From Thermoactinomyces daqus (GTDB lineage: Bacteria; Bacillota; Bacilli; Thermoactinomycetales; Thermoactinomycetaceae), in the NCBI RefSeq assembly GCF_000763315.1, contig NZ_JPST01000022.1, forward strand, positions 1 to 64,000: 64,000 nt of DNA, written 5' to 3'. The position numbers and the translations under genes are program-made. Below, one piece after another: positions 37,964 to 47,239 of this stretch. Below the pieces are notes generated by a model, which worked only from the letters and a program-made list of their open reading frames with translations, was not told where the DNA came from and did no database searches. The first letter of the stretch is position 1. The number at the start of each line of letters is the position of its first letter.

Positions 37964-38131
37964 ATGGAGGACTGGTGGAAACAGAGCAATCAGGATCTGA
38001 AGCCGGAAAACCCAAAATCCAACTGGGTGACCGGAAAGGACGGAAAAGAAGATGCCATTCCCCGGCAATATCTCGGAGCGAAGCCAGATGCACAATTGGA
38101 TCACAAACGAAAACATCCTTGGGAGAATTGA
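37964..38131 (+). CDS. Small hydrophilic protein of unknown function
   Basis: A 55-residue charged protein beginning MEDWWKQSNQDL and ending HKRKHPWEN, with a TGGAGGGGTG ribosome binding site eight bases before the ATG. It has no signal, membrane segment or domain that I recognise. An in-frame extension upstream to the cysA stop lacks a ribosome binding site. The composition (many Lys, Asp, Asn, Trp and Pro) resembles small spore or stress proteins only in a general way. Confidence 0.5.
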   Translation: MEDWWKQSNQDLKPENPKSNWVTGKDGKEDAIPRQYLGAKPDAQLDHKRKHPWEN

Positions 38132-38371
38132 AGAAGATTGCAGGCCGTCTTCCTCAGACCTGTATGTGATCAGCTGAATCCGTCGGCATAAAAAATGCCC
38201 GCTGATCAGATGGGAAAGCTGCCGGCAAATCGGGGAGCGCTTTGAAAAAGCCGGCAGGAACCGAAACAGAAGGGGATGGGTGCTTTCTGCGGTAACTTTT
38301 GGCCGGGGGTTCCTGGAGCGGAAGAGAAGTATCAGCACCCGACATATTCCTGTTTTAGGAGTTAGCAAAGA
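38132..38371. other. Gene-free interval with a nested inverted repeat
   Basis: No convincing gene on either strand. TGATCAGC (38167-38174) is matched by GCTGATCA (38201-38208), and inside it GGCAT (38185-38189) by ATGCC (38195-38199), which could fold as a long imperfect hairpin without a T run. Confidence 0.5.
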
Positions 38372-38406
38372 AGCAGACCCGTTTGATGACGGGTCTTGCT
38401 TTTTTC
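38372..38406. terminator. Strong hairpin terminator between convergent genes
   Basis: AGCAGACCCGT (38372-38382) pairs with ACGGGTCTTGCT (38389-38400), followed by TTTTTCT on the + strand. It would end transcripts from the sulfate side. On the minus strand it lies just past the stop of the small basic protein gene, with a weaker T-rich tail (TTCTTTGC), so it may work both ways. Confidence 0.75.
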
Positions 38407-38412
38407 TGCCGG

Positions 38413-38844
38413 TTATTTTTTCTTCTTGACCCCTTTTCTCGCCGGTTTTCGCAATCCCCGCGGAATGTCAAACTGCCAAAAAGTGCCGCCGAATCCGCCC
38501 GTTGCCGATCTTCTGGTAAAGGTGACTCTCTGCGTGGTGGGATCCACACTGATTTGGAAACTTAAGTTGCCGGACCCTCTGGTCACCCCCCGTGGGACAT
38601 CGACCCAGGTTCCTCTTACGACGTTGCCGCTTCGGATTCCGCGAAACACATTCGTAAAGTTATCCCCATCTCCGGCATTTCCCAGTCCAGTCCACCAAAT
38701 GGTGTTCCCGATTTGCCGGACATAATAACGGCCGCCATCATCACAATCGTACACACCCGTCGGATTGGAGATGGTCCCTTGTGCTGCTCTCACTTTTTTC
38801 TTGGGAATCAGTTTGTTTCCGGCAATCAAACTGCTTGTGGACAT
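38413..38844 (-). CDS. Small basic protein, unrecognised family (paralogue 1)
   Basis: A 143-residue protein starting at ATG 38844 after AAAGGGAGTGATTCC. A central glycine- and tryptophan-rich domain contains DGGRYYVRQIGNTIWWTGLG, then FTNVFRGIRSGNVVRGTWVD, then a GGTFWQFDIP strand; this suggests a compact beta fold. Both ends are strongly basic, and the C-terminus is ARKGVKKKK. There is no signal peptide. I know the repeated GNTxWWxG...NVFxGxxxGN pattern from hypothetical proteins but not a function. A close paralogue lies directly upstream on the same strand. Confidence 0.75.
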   Translation of the reverse strand: MSTSSLIAGNKLIPKKKVRAAQGTISNPTGVYDCDDGGRYYVRQIGNTIWWTGLGNAGDGDNFTNVFRGIRSGNVVRGTWVDVPRGVTRGSGNLSFQISVDPTTQRVTFTRRSATGGFGGTFWQFDIPRGLRKPARKGVKKKK

Positions 38845-39000
38845 GGAATCACTCCCTTTTTTCAAAGTCAATTTATCGTATGAAAAAAGAGAATGATGGT
38901 TTGTACCAAACGACCATTTCTGTTTTTTGGCACAAATATGAACGAATAAATGAATAACTCTGCTGATTTCCTGGTGTGGAAGTCTTGCTTGAAAACGGAA

Positions 39001-39030
39001 AAGATGCCCGCAGTACACGGGCATCTTTCT
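39001..39030 (-). terminator. Terminator after paralogue 2
   Basis: AAGATGCCCG (39001-39010) and CGGGCATCTT (39018-39027) are exact inverted copies with a seven-base loop. On the minus strand the stem is followed by TTCCGTTTTC, just past the stop at 39042. It separates the two paralogues into their own transcripts. Confidence 0.65.
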
Positions 39031-39041
39031 GAGAAAGCCGT

Positions 39042-39470
39042 TTATCTTTTTCTTTTGACTCTTCTTCTTGCCGGTCGTCTTAATCCCTGCGGAATGTCAA
39101 ATTGCCAGAAGGTTGCGCCGAATCCGCCCGTTGCAGATCTTCTGGTAAAGGTGACTCTCTGTGTAGTCGGATCCAAGCTGATTTGGAAACTTAAGGTACC
39201 AGACCCGGTGTTTGTTCCCCGCGGAACATCGACCCAGGTTCCGCTGACGACGTTTCCGGTTCGGGTTCCGCGAAAGACATTCGTAAAGTTATCTCCAGTT
39301 CCTCCGTTCCCCAGTCCAGCCCACCAAATGGTGTTCCCGATTTGCCGGACATAATAACGGCCGCCGTCATCAGAGGTGTAGACACCCGTCGGATTCGCAA
39401 CCGTCCCTTGTGCCGCTCTCAATTTTCTCTTCGGAACAGCTTTGCTTTCTGCGGATAATTTTTTCAACAT
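39042..39470 (-). CDS. Small basic protein, unrecognised family (paralogue 2)
   Basis: A 142-residue protein starting at ATG 39470 after AAAAGGAGTGATGAG. It is nearly collinear with paralogue 1: DGGRYYVRQIGNTIWWAGLG, FTNVFRGTRTGNVVSGTWVD, and FTRRSATGGFGATFWQFDIP, ending in ARRRVKRKR. Most differences lie at the two ends and in the variable loop after GLG. The basic tails suggest binding to nucleic acid or to an anionic surface. It is a tandem duplicate; no function is assigned. Confidence 0.75.
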   Translation of the reverse strand: MLKKLSAESKAVPKRKLRAAQGTVANPTGVYTSDDGGRYYVRQIGNTIWWAGLGNGGTGDNFTNVFRGTRTGNVVSGTWVDVPRGTNTGSGTLSFQISLDPTTQRVTFTRRSATGGFGATFWQFDIPQGLRRPARRRVKRKR

Positions 39471-39552
39471 CTCATCACTCCTTTTGAAATTTACTCTCTA
39501 TGATATGAAGAAAAGAGGATGATAGTTTGTGCCAAAAACCAATTCTATTTTT

Positions 39553-40677
39553 TTAGGCTCTCCGGATTGGTAGAGACGATGGAATGCCCCGATCTTTTAC
39601 TTTCAGCACACGAATCTGCTCCAATTCCACGGGGTTGAGAGGTTGAACGTAGGCAAAGTTATGATTGGGAGGGGGGCTTGTTGCTTTCCCCAGGCCTGAA
39701 GGACGGGCGATTCTGATTTTTAAAGCCTGGACAGCCCAGTGAATTGGGTAATTGACGGACATGATTCCATCGTCCGTTCCGGCCAAAAGGACCGCGGCAG
39801 CAAAGTTGTCCCGATCCCGCAGCCAGACAGAACCGGAATCACCCGGAAGAGCGCTGGGTTTGCTCCCGGTAACAATCGTTTGGTTGCGGTAATAAAATGT
39901 GGTTTCCTCAGGCAGATAGTAGAGCACTTTGATATCGGTATGGATCGACTCAACGATTCCCCTGACCATCCCCGACGTTCTCCCTGTTTTTTTAAAGCGT
40001 TCCCCCACTTTATAACTGATCAGATGGCCCGGCAATGCCATTCGCTGACCTGATTCTCCCGAAAGGTATCTGGGGTCCAGGAGATCATTGCGATCCGGAA
40101 TGGAGAGGGCAGCATCGATATAATTTACCCCGTTTCGATTGAAAGGAACATATAAAAATGCTCGTCCGATCCGATCCCTTCTGAGCTTCCCGCCATCGGA
40201 AGGTCCCGGCTGAATCGTTTCACTGAACTGATTGGTATTGTAGTGAGTGAGAACATGATTATTACTCAAAATATACAGTTGGGGGTATTTGGAAAACGCG
40301 GATACTATCACTCCGGCTGTCCCTGTCCCATTGGCATTGCCAATACTGGCTCCCCCGGGCACGGGACGAAGGCGGCTTTGCCAACTCGGGAGGGCGGATG
40401 ATTTGCGAAATCGTGGATGATGTGTGGTGCAGCGTCCTCTTTGAATGATTCGCACAGGCACGGCGGAATTTTTTCTGATCGCTTTCATTATTGCTGATTG
40501 CAACGAAGAGTGAATGGAGGCGGATAAGTTTTTGCAGGTATATAGATTGAGACAAGCACCTTGGGAGGGAACCTTCGGATTGGCGTATCCTACTCCGATT
40601 CCTATTACTTCGGGCCGTTTCATGATCATGGGGGCAAGTCTGTTTTTGTGTATCAGTGCTTCATAAAAAGTAGCCAT
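39553..40677 (-). CDS. Trypsin-fold serine protease-like protein
   Basis: A 374-residue protein without a signal peptide. The chymotrypsin triad is visible: His in LSNNHVLTH, Asp in NYIDAALSI and Ser in LPGDSGSVWL. The first 110 residues contain RPEVIGIGVGYANPKVP, as in bacterial S1 peptidases of the nal1-like or trypsin_2 type. The protein seems cytosolic, or secreted by an unknown route. The start at ATG 40677 follows AAAGGGGAGAG. The two small basic proteins are encoded just downstream on the same strand, but the 80-base gap gives no proof of a shared operon. Confidence 0.8.
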   Translation of the reverse strand: MATFYEALIHKNRLAPMIMKRPEVIGIGVGYANPKVPSQGACLNLYTCKNLSASIHSSLQSAIMKAIRKNSAVPVRIIQRGRCTTHHPRFRKSSALPSWQSRLRPVPGGASIGNANGTGTAGVIVSAFSKYPQLYILSNNHVLTHYNTNQFSETIQPGPSDGGKLRRDRIGRAFLYVPFNRNGVNYIDAALSIPDRNDLLDPRYLSGESGQRMALPGHLISYKVGERFKKTGRTSGMVRGIVESIHTDIKVLYYLPEETTFYYRNQTIVTGSKPSALPGDSGSVWLRDRDNFAAAVLLAGTDDGIMSVNYPIHWAVQALKIRIARPSGLGKATSPPPNHNFAYVQPLNPVELEQIRVLKVKDRGIPSSLPIRRA

Positions 40678-41007
40678 TTTCTCTCCCCTTTCGAGTGGTT
40701 TTACCATAATTTATGATTGCGTGATTCATAAGGTTTGAGATAACACCCCAGGGGAGAAGTCCGTCCCTTTTTGAGCGTAGTTGAACCGGAGGAGGATAAG
40801 TCATATTTGGACAGCAGAGCCGATGAATTCGGACGGATCGTCATTCACCGGACACGCCCTGGAAAACTGATTGAAGGGGGTGTTTTTTGGTTGACAGGCG
40901 ATGGGAAAGAGGAGATGGAAGTGTATATCTATTTAAAAAATTATGTTATGATATAATTCTAGATTTTTATTGATTGGGAATATTTACGGGCAGGAAGGTG
41001 AACCTCG
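40678..41007. other. Intergenic stretch with one doubtful small ORF
   Basis: Between the divergent protease and NADAR genes. A 61-residue frame at 40771-40956 (+) begins with TTG but has no ribosome binding site, so I do not call it a gene. TATAAT at 40952-40957 is a possible -10 for the NADAR gene; no good -35 was found. Confidence 0.35.
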
Positions 41008-41457
41008 GTGACCATTTATTTTTATAGAGTGAATGAACCATATGGTTGTTTCTCCAATTTTTCGGCGCATGGTTTCATGCTGGACGGAAAATGGTGGCCC
41101 ACCAGTGAACATTATTTTCAAGCGCAAAAGTTTGCGGGAACCCCCTATGAAGAGAAGATTCGCCTGATAAAAAGCCCGAAGGACGCTGCGACCATGGGCC
41201 GGGATCGCCGTCTGCCCCTGCGCCAAGATTGGGAATTGGTGAAAGATGAAGTGATGCGAAAAGCGGTGTTGCAAAAGTTTAAAAGCCATCATGACATTCG
41301 GGCGATTTTGCTCTCCACCGGCAACCGGGAGATTGTGGAAAATTCACCCGTTGATTATTATTGGGGTTGCGGAGCAGACGGAAGCGGCAAAAATATGCTC
41401 GGGCAGATTTTGATGGAAGTCAGGGAAGAGTTGCGCCGGGAAGGAAATCGATCATGA
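41008..41457 (+). CDS. ybiA: NADAR-family N-glycosidase (YbiA/RibX-like)
   Basis: A 149-residue protein with the full family signature: YGCFSNFSAHGFMLDGKWWP, TSEHYFQAQKF, AATMGRDRRLPLRQDW and ENSPVDYYWGCGADGSGKNM. The YbiA branch is reported to split reactive early riboflavin intermediates at the N-glycosidic bond, and other relatives act on ADP-ribose derivatives. It starts at GTG after AGGAAGGTG. No riboflavin genes are near. It converges on the acetyltransferase gene. Confidence 0.92.
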   Translation: MTIYFYRVNEPYGCFSNFSAHGFMLDGKWWPTSEHYFQAQKFAGTPYEEKIRLIKSPKDAATMGRDRRLPLRQDWELVKDEVMRKAVLQKFKSHHDIRAILLSTGNREIVENSPVDYYWGCGADGSGKNMLGQILMEVREELRREGNRS

Positions 41458-41458
41458 T

Positions 41459-41493
41459 CCGGGTATGTGGTCAGATATGAGACTCATACCCGG
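41459..41493. terminator. Inverted repeat between convergent genes
   Basis: CCGGGTATG (41459-41467) and CATACCCGG (41485-41493) are exact inverted copies. The right arm covers the last codons of the acetyltransferase gene. There is no clear T run, so termination is only possible. Confidence 0.4.
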
Positions 41494-42233
41494 ATGCCGA
41501 AATAACGCAGGAGCTCTTCATCAAACTGTTGCCGGGACGAGATGGGAAACTTTTGTTGCTGTCCGTTCCGGGTGATCGTCAAAAAGTTGGAAGTGAGGGT
41601 GATTCGTCCGTCCCTGGTGGCAATGGTGCACATCGCTCTCTGTGTGAAATTGGAAGAGGGCGAAGTTTGATGGTATTCGCACATCTCGGTGAATGCGTCC
41701 AGCTCATACGACTGGGTCGTAAACCGGAACTGTGTGGACCAATCGCCATTCTCCTGTCTTTGCAGGAGATAGTGATCCCGGATTTGGTCGGGAATGATGC
41801 GGTACCGGCCGCTGATGTCTTCCACTTCCTCACCAGTGAGCGGGAGCGGAAGCCGGCAGCTGTTCCCGAAGCCGACATCGACTAAATAGGGCTGATCCAG
41901 ATGAACCAGCAGAGTCAAATGATCGAATTCCCGGCCATAAGAACCGTCCGGATTCCGCACGCGCGCAGAGATCCGTGAGGTGACAAATCCGCACTCCCGC
42001 AGCAGCCAGTCAAACAAGCCGTTCAGTTCATAGCAAAAACCGCCGCGACGTTGTTCCACGATCTTTTTGTAAAAAGCGGGCAAAGATATGCGAATGGGTC
42101 GGTTCAGCGGGATGTCCAGGTTTTCAAAGGGAACGTGTAGCAGATGATTCTCCTGAAGAAGCGACAGGAATGCCCGGTCAGGATGTTTTACGGCTTTGAT
42201 CCCGATCCGTTCGAGATAAGCGGATCGTTTCAT
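41484..42233 (-). CDS. nat: Arylamine N-acetyltransferase
   Basis: A 249-residue enzyme that transfers acetyl from acetyl-CoA to arylamines or hydrazines. The Cys-His-Asp triad is in place: RRGGFCYELNGLFDWLL (Cys), REFDHLTLLV (His) and YLVDVGFGNS (Asp). Length is slightly below the usual 270. CCAAGGAGTTG precedes ATG 42233. It may detoxify amines; some family members act in amide-forming steps of ansamycin polyketides, but this gene is 10 kb from the polyketide locus. Confidence 0.92.
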   Translation of the reverse strand: MKRSAYLERIGIKAVKHPDRAFLSLLQENHLLHVPFENLDIPLNRPIRISLPAFYKKIVEQRRGGFCYELNGLFDWLLRECGFVTSRISARVRNPDGSYGREFDHLTLLVHLDQPYLVDVGFGNSCRLPLPLTGEEVEDISGRYRIIPDQIRDHYLLQRQENGDWSTQFRFTTQSYELDAFTEMCEYHQTSPSSNFTQRAMCTIATRDGRITLTSNFLTITRNGQQQKFPISSRQQFDEELLRYFGIRV

Positions 42234-42319
42234 GGGAAATCAACTCCTTGGAGATCAGAGAATGTCCGGCATGCAAATGGATGCAGAGCCCCCGGGAAGA
42301 AGAGGCGATGGCGGTAACC

Positions 42320-43216
42320 TCAGTGAATATCCCGTTTCTTGAAGCGACCGCCCTGGATGTCGTGGATATTGCCGATCGCCAGGAATGCCTGGGGATCAAT
42401 TTCTTCCACAATCGATTTCAGTTTCGCCTCTTCCAGACGGGAGATCACACAGAAGATCACTTTTTTCGCATCGCCTGTATAGGCTCCCTCGCCGCTCAAA
42501 TAAGTGACCCCCCTCCCCAGCCGGTATAAAATCACTTTTCCCAGCTCTTCCGGATAGTCGCTGATAATCCAGACCGATTTGGTTTCATTAAAGCCTTCAA
42601 TGGTAATGTCAATCGTTTTGAAGGCGATAAAATAAGCCATCAAGGAGTACATCGCCCGGTCCCACCCGAAGACGAATCCGGCGCTCCCGAGAATGAACAG
42701 GTTGAAGAACATCACTGTTTGGCCGACAGACAGTGGAATTCGCTTGTTGAATAAAATAGCCAGAATTTCCGTCCCGTCCAAAGAGCCGCCATAGCGGATC
42801 ACCATGCCCACACCGGCTCCGAGGATGATTCCTCCGAATACCGCGGCCAGCAACGGATCTTTGGTCAGTCCGGGAACGGGATGAAGCAGGTTGGTTCCGA
42901 CTGACATTGCGACGACACCGATTAACGTGGAAATGGCAAACGTTTTTCCGATTTGTTTATAGCCGAGAAAGAAAAACGGAAGATTGAGAGTGAAGAGCAA
43001 AACACCCAAATTAAGTCCGGTGAGGTGTGACAGAATAATCGAGATGCCGGTAATCCCGCCGTCAATGACGTGGTTGGGCACCAGAAAAATTTCCAATCCG
43101 ACAGAGACAAGAGCAGCGCCTGCCAAAATCAAGATAATCCGCTTTACCATGTTGGCAAAGGGCAGTTTTTTATGCTCTTTTTTTGCAGGTTCCAATTGTT
43201 TGGCTACAGCTTCCAT
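42320..43216 (-). CDS. YitT-family membrane protein (DUF161 plus DUF2179)
   Basis: A 298-residue membrane protein with five or six helices, including VSVGLEIFLVPNHVIDGGIT and RYGGSLDGTEILAILFNKR. A cytoplasmic C-terminal domain of about 85 residues contains RLGRGVTYLSGEGAYTGDAK and a later EEIDPQAFLAIGNIHDIQGG. That arrangement is typical of the YitT/YpjC group. Function is unknown; transport is often proposed. AAAGGAG precedes ATG 43216. Confidence 0.88.
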   Translation of the reverse strand: MEAVAKQLEPAKKEHKKLPFANMVKRIILILAGAALVSVGLEIFLVPNHVIDGGITGISIILSHLTGLNLGVLLFTLNLPFFFLGYKQIGKTFAISTLIGVVAMSVGTNLLHPVPGLTKDPLLAAVFGGIILGAGVGMVIRYGGSLDGTEILAILFNKRIPLSVGQTVMFFNLFILGSAGFVFGWDRAMYSLMAYFIAFKTIDITIEGFNETKSVWIISDYPEELGKVILYRLGRGVTYLSGEGAYTGDAKKVIFCVISRLEEAKLKSIVEEIDPQAFLAIGNIHDIQGGRFKKRDIH

Positions 43217-43359
43217 CTTTTGCTCCTTTCCGTGAAAGTTTGTTTTTTTCAATTATCGCGTGTGGTGGGGCGAAGCAGCGTTTTCTGCCTTGTTGATGAT
43301 TGACGAAAGTCAGGCAACCTGCTTCACCCTTTCTTAAGTGTAATTCAGGGAAATTCCCG

Positions 43360-44697
43360 TTATTTTGCCTCCAGCCGGGTTGCCGGTTTGGATTCCCATT
43401 CCAACTTGATGCCTCTGGAAATGAAAATCCCTGCTGCCGATACTGCCAGCAAAATGACGAACAATGATGCTTGGCCCACCAACAGACTGACCAGAGTCGA
43501 TGATATCATACTGCCAAAATAACGGAACGTGGAAAAAATGCCTGAGGCCGTCCCCGACAATTCTTTGCTCACCGATTGCAGAGATGCCGTCTGCATGGCG
43601 GAGTTGCCGAGTCCGCCGGCCAATCCCCCCGCGATCAAGGCGAAGAGGAGATAAGGGATTGACGTTGATAGATGAAGGAACCAATAAAGCGCGCTGGCAA
43701 ACACGGAGATTGCAAAGGTCAGTGCGATCATCTTGCGGTTCCCCCACCGGGCTGTCAGCTGTCCGCCGATCCATCCCGCGGCAGACATGGAAATGGAGAA
43801 AACAAACATGACCAGTCCCACCTTCTGGGTTGAGAGGTGGTAGTGGGATTCCAGAATGAGGGGCATGGCCAATAAAGTGGCGTACATCACAAAATTGCTG
43901 AGCAAAATGGAAAGATTGGCACTGGTGAACGTGCTGTCTTTAAACAGTGAAAACTGAATCAAAGGATAGGGGGCATGCAGCTCCCGATATACGAATAAAG
44001 CGGCGAAGATGGCGAACAGAACCCCCAGCACGATATAGCCCGGAACCGTTTGCGGATGAGTCAGCAAAATCAACATGGCAAAACTGACGGCCAGATAAAG
44101 GGAACCGGGCCAGTCGAGTTCTGCTTTTTTGCGCACCTCGCTTTTCGGCAGAACGAACCATGTGGTGGCGATGGCGAAGATGAGAAAAGGCACATTGACC
44201 CAGAAAATCGACTTCCACCCCCACAAGCTGATCAGGGTGGAACCCAGCAACGGTCCGATCGCCGCCCCCAGCCCCATGCCCATTCCAAACAGCCCGAACA
44301 CTTTGGCCATGCGCTCTTTGGATACGGCATGGCGAATGATGGCGCTGGCATTTGGAGTGGCCAGTGCGCCACCGATTGCCTGAATCGATCGGAAAGCGAT
44401 CAGCCAGGGCAGGTTGAACGAAAAGGCACAGGCGATGGAACCGAAGAACAACAGGGCGAGTCCCCACATGTAGATGCGGCGGTTACCGTAGAGATCACCC
44501 AGCTTCCCGGCGATCGGCTGGGTCACGGCCATAACGATCAGGTAAATGGTGACCACCCAGGAGATGGAGGTTAAACTCTCATGAAAAAAGGCGGAGATGG
44601 CCGACAAACCGACGGCGATCATGGTGGAATTGATGGGGACCAAAATCGTCCCCACCAACAACGATACAATTAAAAGGAGTTCCTTGCCCTTAGTCAT
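43360..44697 (-). CDS. MFS drug efflux transporter
   Basis: A 445-residue major-facilitator protein with about 12-14 helices. ILVPINSTMIAVGLSAIS and the motif A loop GKLGDLYGNRR identify the drug:H+ antiporter group, close to EmrB/DHA2. Motif C is GMGMGLGAAIGPLLG. The ATG overlaps the last eight bases of the rph-like gene, so they are translated together. With the phosphotransferase and the TetR regulator it forms a drug-resistance operon. Confidence 0.9.
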   Translation of the reverse strand: MTKGKELLLIVSLLVGTILVPINSTMIAVGLSAISAFFHESLTSISWVVTIYLIVMAVTQPIAGKLGDLYGNRRIYMWGLALLFFGSIACAFSFNLPWLIAFRSIQAIGGALATPNASAIIRHAVSKERMAKVFGLFGMGMGLGAAIGPLLGSTLISLWGWKSIFWVNVPFLIFAIATTWFVLPKSEVRKKAELDWPGSLYLAVSFAMLILLTHPQTVPGYIVLGVLFAIFAALFVYRELHAPYPLIQFSLFKDSTFTSANLSILLSNFVMYATLLAMPLILESHYHLSTQKVGLVMFVFSISMSAAGWIGGQLTARWGNRKMIALTFAISVFASALYWFLHLSTSIPYLLFALIAGGLAGGLGNSAMQTASLQSVSKELSGTASGIFSTFRYFGSMISSTLVSLLVGQASLFVILLAVSAAGIFISRGIKLEWESKPATRLEAK

Positions 44698-47194
44698 GGA
44701 TCGTCACCGTCCCGCTGCTTCCGTCAACGGTGACCGTATCGCCGTCTTTCAGCTTTGAGGTCGCGTTCCGGGTACCGACGACAGCAGGCAGGTTGTATTC
44801 ACGGGCAATGATTCCCGAATGGGAGAGGATGCCCCCTGCATCGGTGACAACAGCCGCCGCCACCGTAAAGAGGATGGTCCATGTCGGCGTTGTCGTTTTG
44901 CAGACAAGGATTTCCCCTTTTTTCAGTCTGCCAAACTCTGCTTCACTGCGGATCACCCTCACCTTGCCGGTAAAAGTGCCCGGAGATGCGGCAAACCCTT
45001 TGAGTTCCCGGTCTTCATCTTTTTCTTCCACATTGCGCAAACCATGGACTTGGGCAATTTGCGGATTGGACAACAATTCAGGCGAAGGTTTGCCGAAATG
45101 GGTCGGAATGATCCGATTTTGGTTCCTTGCAAATTCCGCTTTGCGCTCTGCAATCAATCCGGAAGAATCCTGCGGTTTTTCCATTAATTTCAGCAATTCA
45201 TCATAGTAGAGGAAGAAAATATCTTCTTTTTCGTTTATCACTCCGTGCCTGGTGAGGGTATTGCCCACGTTCAGCAGGAACAGGCGTGATTTGGCGGAGA
45301 GCATGGCATCGATGTAAAAGTGGTGGTCATCGCGGATCGTCGCCGCGTCCAGCGCCCATTGGTAGACCTCCATAAACCGGCTTTTCAGCTCGCTCTCCGG
45401 CAAAGAGTCGAGAAATGCTTCGTATTTTTGAGTGCGTGACTTCACGATCCGGGCATGCTCATCTGCAAAATGATATCCGTTTTGCAAATAGGTTTGAATA
45501 CGGCTCAGTGGGAGTGACAGGTCTTCAATCCAGGTTTTCCCCAGGAATTCATGGGTATTGTCTTTGCGGTATCCGTATGTTTCCAGCATCCGTTGCAGTT
45601 CGCGCAAAAAGCGTTGGCCGGCATCGCTTCTGGCGAGTCGTTCCGTAACCCGGTCTGCTGTCTCTTCCTGCAAAGCTACCAACACTTCTGGATCCTGTTT
45701 TGCCTGCTCTGCCAGTTTCCAAAGCTCCCGGTCGGTTTCCAGCGATTTGTTCATGACACCAACCAGTAATTCTTGAAGGAAAATGGGATCCTTTTTCCCG
45801 GTCAATTGTTGATAAAGGTTCTCCAACATCCTGTTTACAGCTGAGGGTGGTGCGACCACTTCAAAGTGCACTTCCCAGGCTTTTTGGTAAAAGCGGAACA
45901 GATCGGCCACTTTTTCCCGTGCTTCATCCAGTTCCAGCTCTCTGTGGCTGTCCTGATCCAATTGACGGTAAATCGGCATCAGTACCTGATTGACCCGGTC
46001 AGCCAGATACTGTTTGACATTGGGGAGCAACGGACGGACGATTTCCTGATGTTGAGCCAAACGTTCTTTTATGTTGCCGCGGAACGGTTCAATCGACATG
46101 TAGATGTGACTCAGATGCGATTTGATGCGGCTTTTGCCGACCGGAAACTTAAACTTGCTAAAGCCGGCATGAAATCCGTGGACAAAGGCGGGAACCATGA
46201 AAGAAGTGAAAAGCGGGCTTTTTGGGCCATCAAAGTGGGTTTCATCATAAAACCAGAACTGATCTTTTTTGTCCTCTTCGTTCAGCAGAATCGACCATTG
46301 GAAATCGGAGATGGCCGTGGTGATCGGCCGGGCCTGGAGCAGGTAAATCTTGCCCTGTTCGATGCCAAATTCCAAATCGACCGGGTGCTGATAAATTTCT
46401 TCCACCCTCCGGGCGATGTCAGCCAGTGACCGTACTTGGGCATCGGTCAGGCAAAACTGCTGCCGTTCCGTTTCCGTTGTCTCCACCGTCCGGGTTCCTG
46501 AGGGGCCGGCGAGAATTTTCACTTCTTTCAACCCCGGCTCTTTTTTCAGGTTGCCGCTTTTTTTATCGATCACGAACTGATCGGGGGTCGCCATTCCGGA
46601 CACGATCGCCTCACCCAGACCGTAGCTGGCGTTGATCACCACTTCATGCGGATTCTTGCTGATGGGATTGGCTGTGAAGATGACACCGGAGACATCAGAA
46701 TACACCAGACCCTGTACCACGACGCCCATCGCCAGATCGGAGAGGGAGATGTTCATTTTCTTCAGATAGGAAAGAACCTGTTCTGAAAACATGGATGCCC
46801 AGCAATGCCGCAATTTGTTCAGTAGGTCTTCAAATGCCGTTACATTGAGAAAGGTTTCGTACTGTCCGGCAAATGAGGCATCTTCCAGATCCTCTGCCGC
46901 GGAAGAGGAACGCACGGCCACTGCGGCAAACGATTTCCGCAAATGCTCAAACCGGGCTTTGATCTCCTCTTTTACTTCATCGGGAATCACGGCTGTCGTC
47001 AGCTTCTCTGACAGACCCTGCGCATCATCCAGGCTGATTCGGTTGGCGGCGAGCGTACGCGAAAGTGCCTCTGCAGTGACCACGAAACCATCGGGAACCG
47101 GCAACTGGTGGTTTGCCAGGATGGACAGGTTTTTCGCTTTTGCCCCTGTTGCGCCCTCATATTGGAGTGCAGTTTCAAACGGGATGGTGAACAT
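44690..47194 (-). CDS. rph: PEP-synthase-like phosphotransferase, probably rifampicin phosphotransferase
   Basis: An 834-residue protein with an ATP-grasp N-terminal domain (GAKAKNLSILANH, VAVRSSSAAEDLEDASFAGQ, DVSGVIFTANP, VDLEFGIE), a middle domain of about 400 residues and a C-terminal swivelling domain with the catalytic His in GGILSHSGIIAREYNLPAVVGTRNA. It is shorter than PEP synthase and lacks the PEP-binding barrel. The layout and size match Rph, which uses ATP to phosphorylate rifamycins, but other phosphotransfer substrates cannot be excluded. ATG 47194 follows AAGGGGAG by six bases. The TetR gene lies directly upstream. Confidence 0.82.
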   Translation of the reverse strand: MFTIPFETALQYEGATGAKAKNLSILANHQLPVPDGFVVTAEALSRTLAANRISLDDAQGLSEKLTTAVIPDEVKEEIKARFEHLRKSFAAVAVRSSSAAEDLEDASFAGQYETFLNVTAFEDLLNKLRHCWASMFSEQVLSYLKKMNISLSDLAMGVVVQGLVYSDVSGVIFTANPISKNPHEVVINASYGLGEAIVSGMATPDQFVIDKKSGNLKKEPGLKEVKILAGPSGTRTVETTETERQQFCLTDAQVRSLADIARRVEEIYQHPVDLEFGIEQGKIYLLQARPITTAISDFQWSILLNEEDKKDQFWFYDETHFDGPKSPLFTSFMVPAFVHGFHAGFSKFKFPVGKSRIKSHLSHIYMSIEPFRGNIKERLAQHQEIVRPLLPNVKQYLADRVNQVLMPIYRQLDQDSHRELELDEAREKVADLFRFYQKAWEVHFEVVAPPSAVNRMLENLYQQLTGKKDPIFLQELLVGVMNKSLETDRELWKLAEQAKQDPEVLVALQEETADRVTERLARSDAGQRFLRELQRMLETYGYRKDNTHEFLGKTWIEDLSLPLSRIQTYLQNGYHFADEHARIVKSRTQKYEAFLDSLPESELKSRFMEVYQWALDAATIRDDHHFYIDAMLSAKSRLFLLNVGNTLTRHGVINEKEDIFFLYYDELLKLMEKPQDSSGLIAERKAEFARNQNRIIPTHFGKPSPELLSNPQIAQVHGLRNVEEKDEDRELKGFAASPGTFTGKVRVIRSEAEFGRLKKGEILVCKTTTPTWTILFTVAAAVVTDAGGILSHSGIIAREYNLPAVVGTRNATSKLKDGDTVTVDGSSGTVTIHD

Positions 47195-47239
47195 CAACAC
47201 ATCTCCCCTTTTTTCTCTCTGTGGTTTACGTTCAGGTCC

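Noticed and set aside
40771-40956. Possible 61-residue gene between the protease and the NADAR gene
   Set aside because: The start would be TTG without a ribosome binding site, and no family is recognised.
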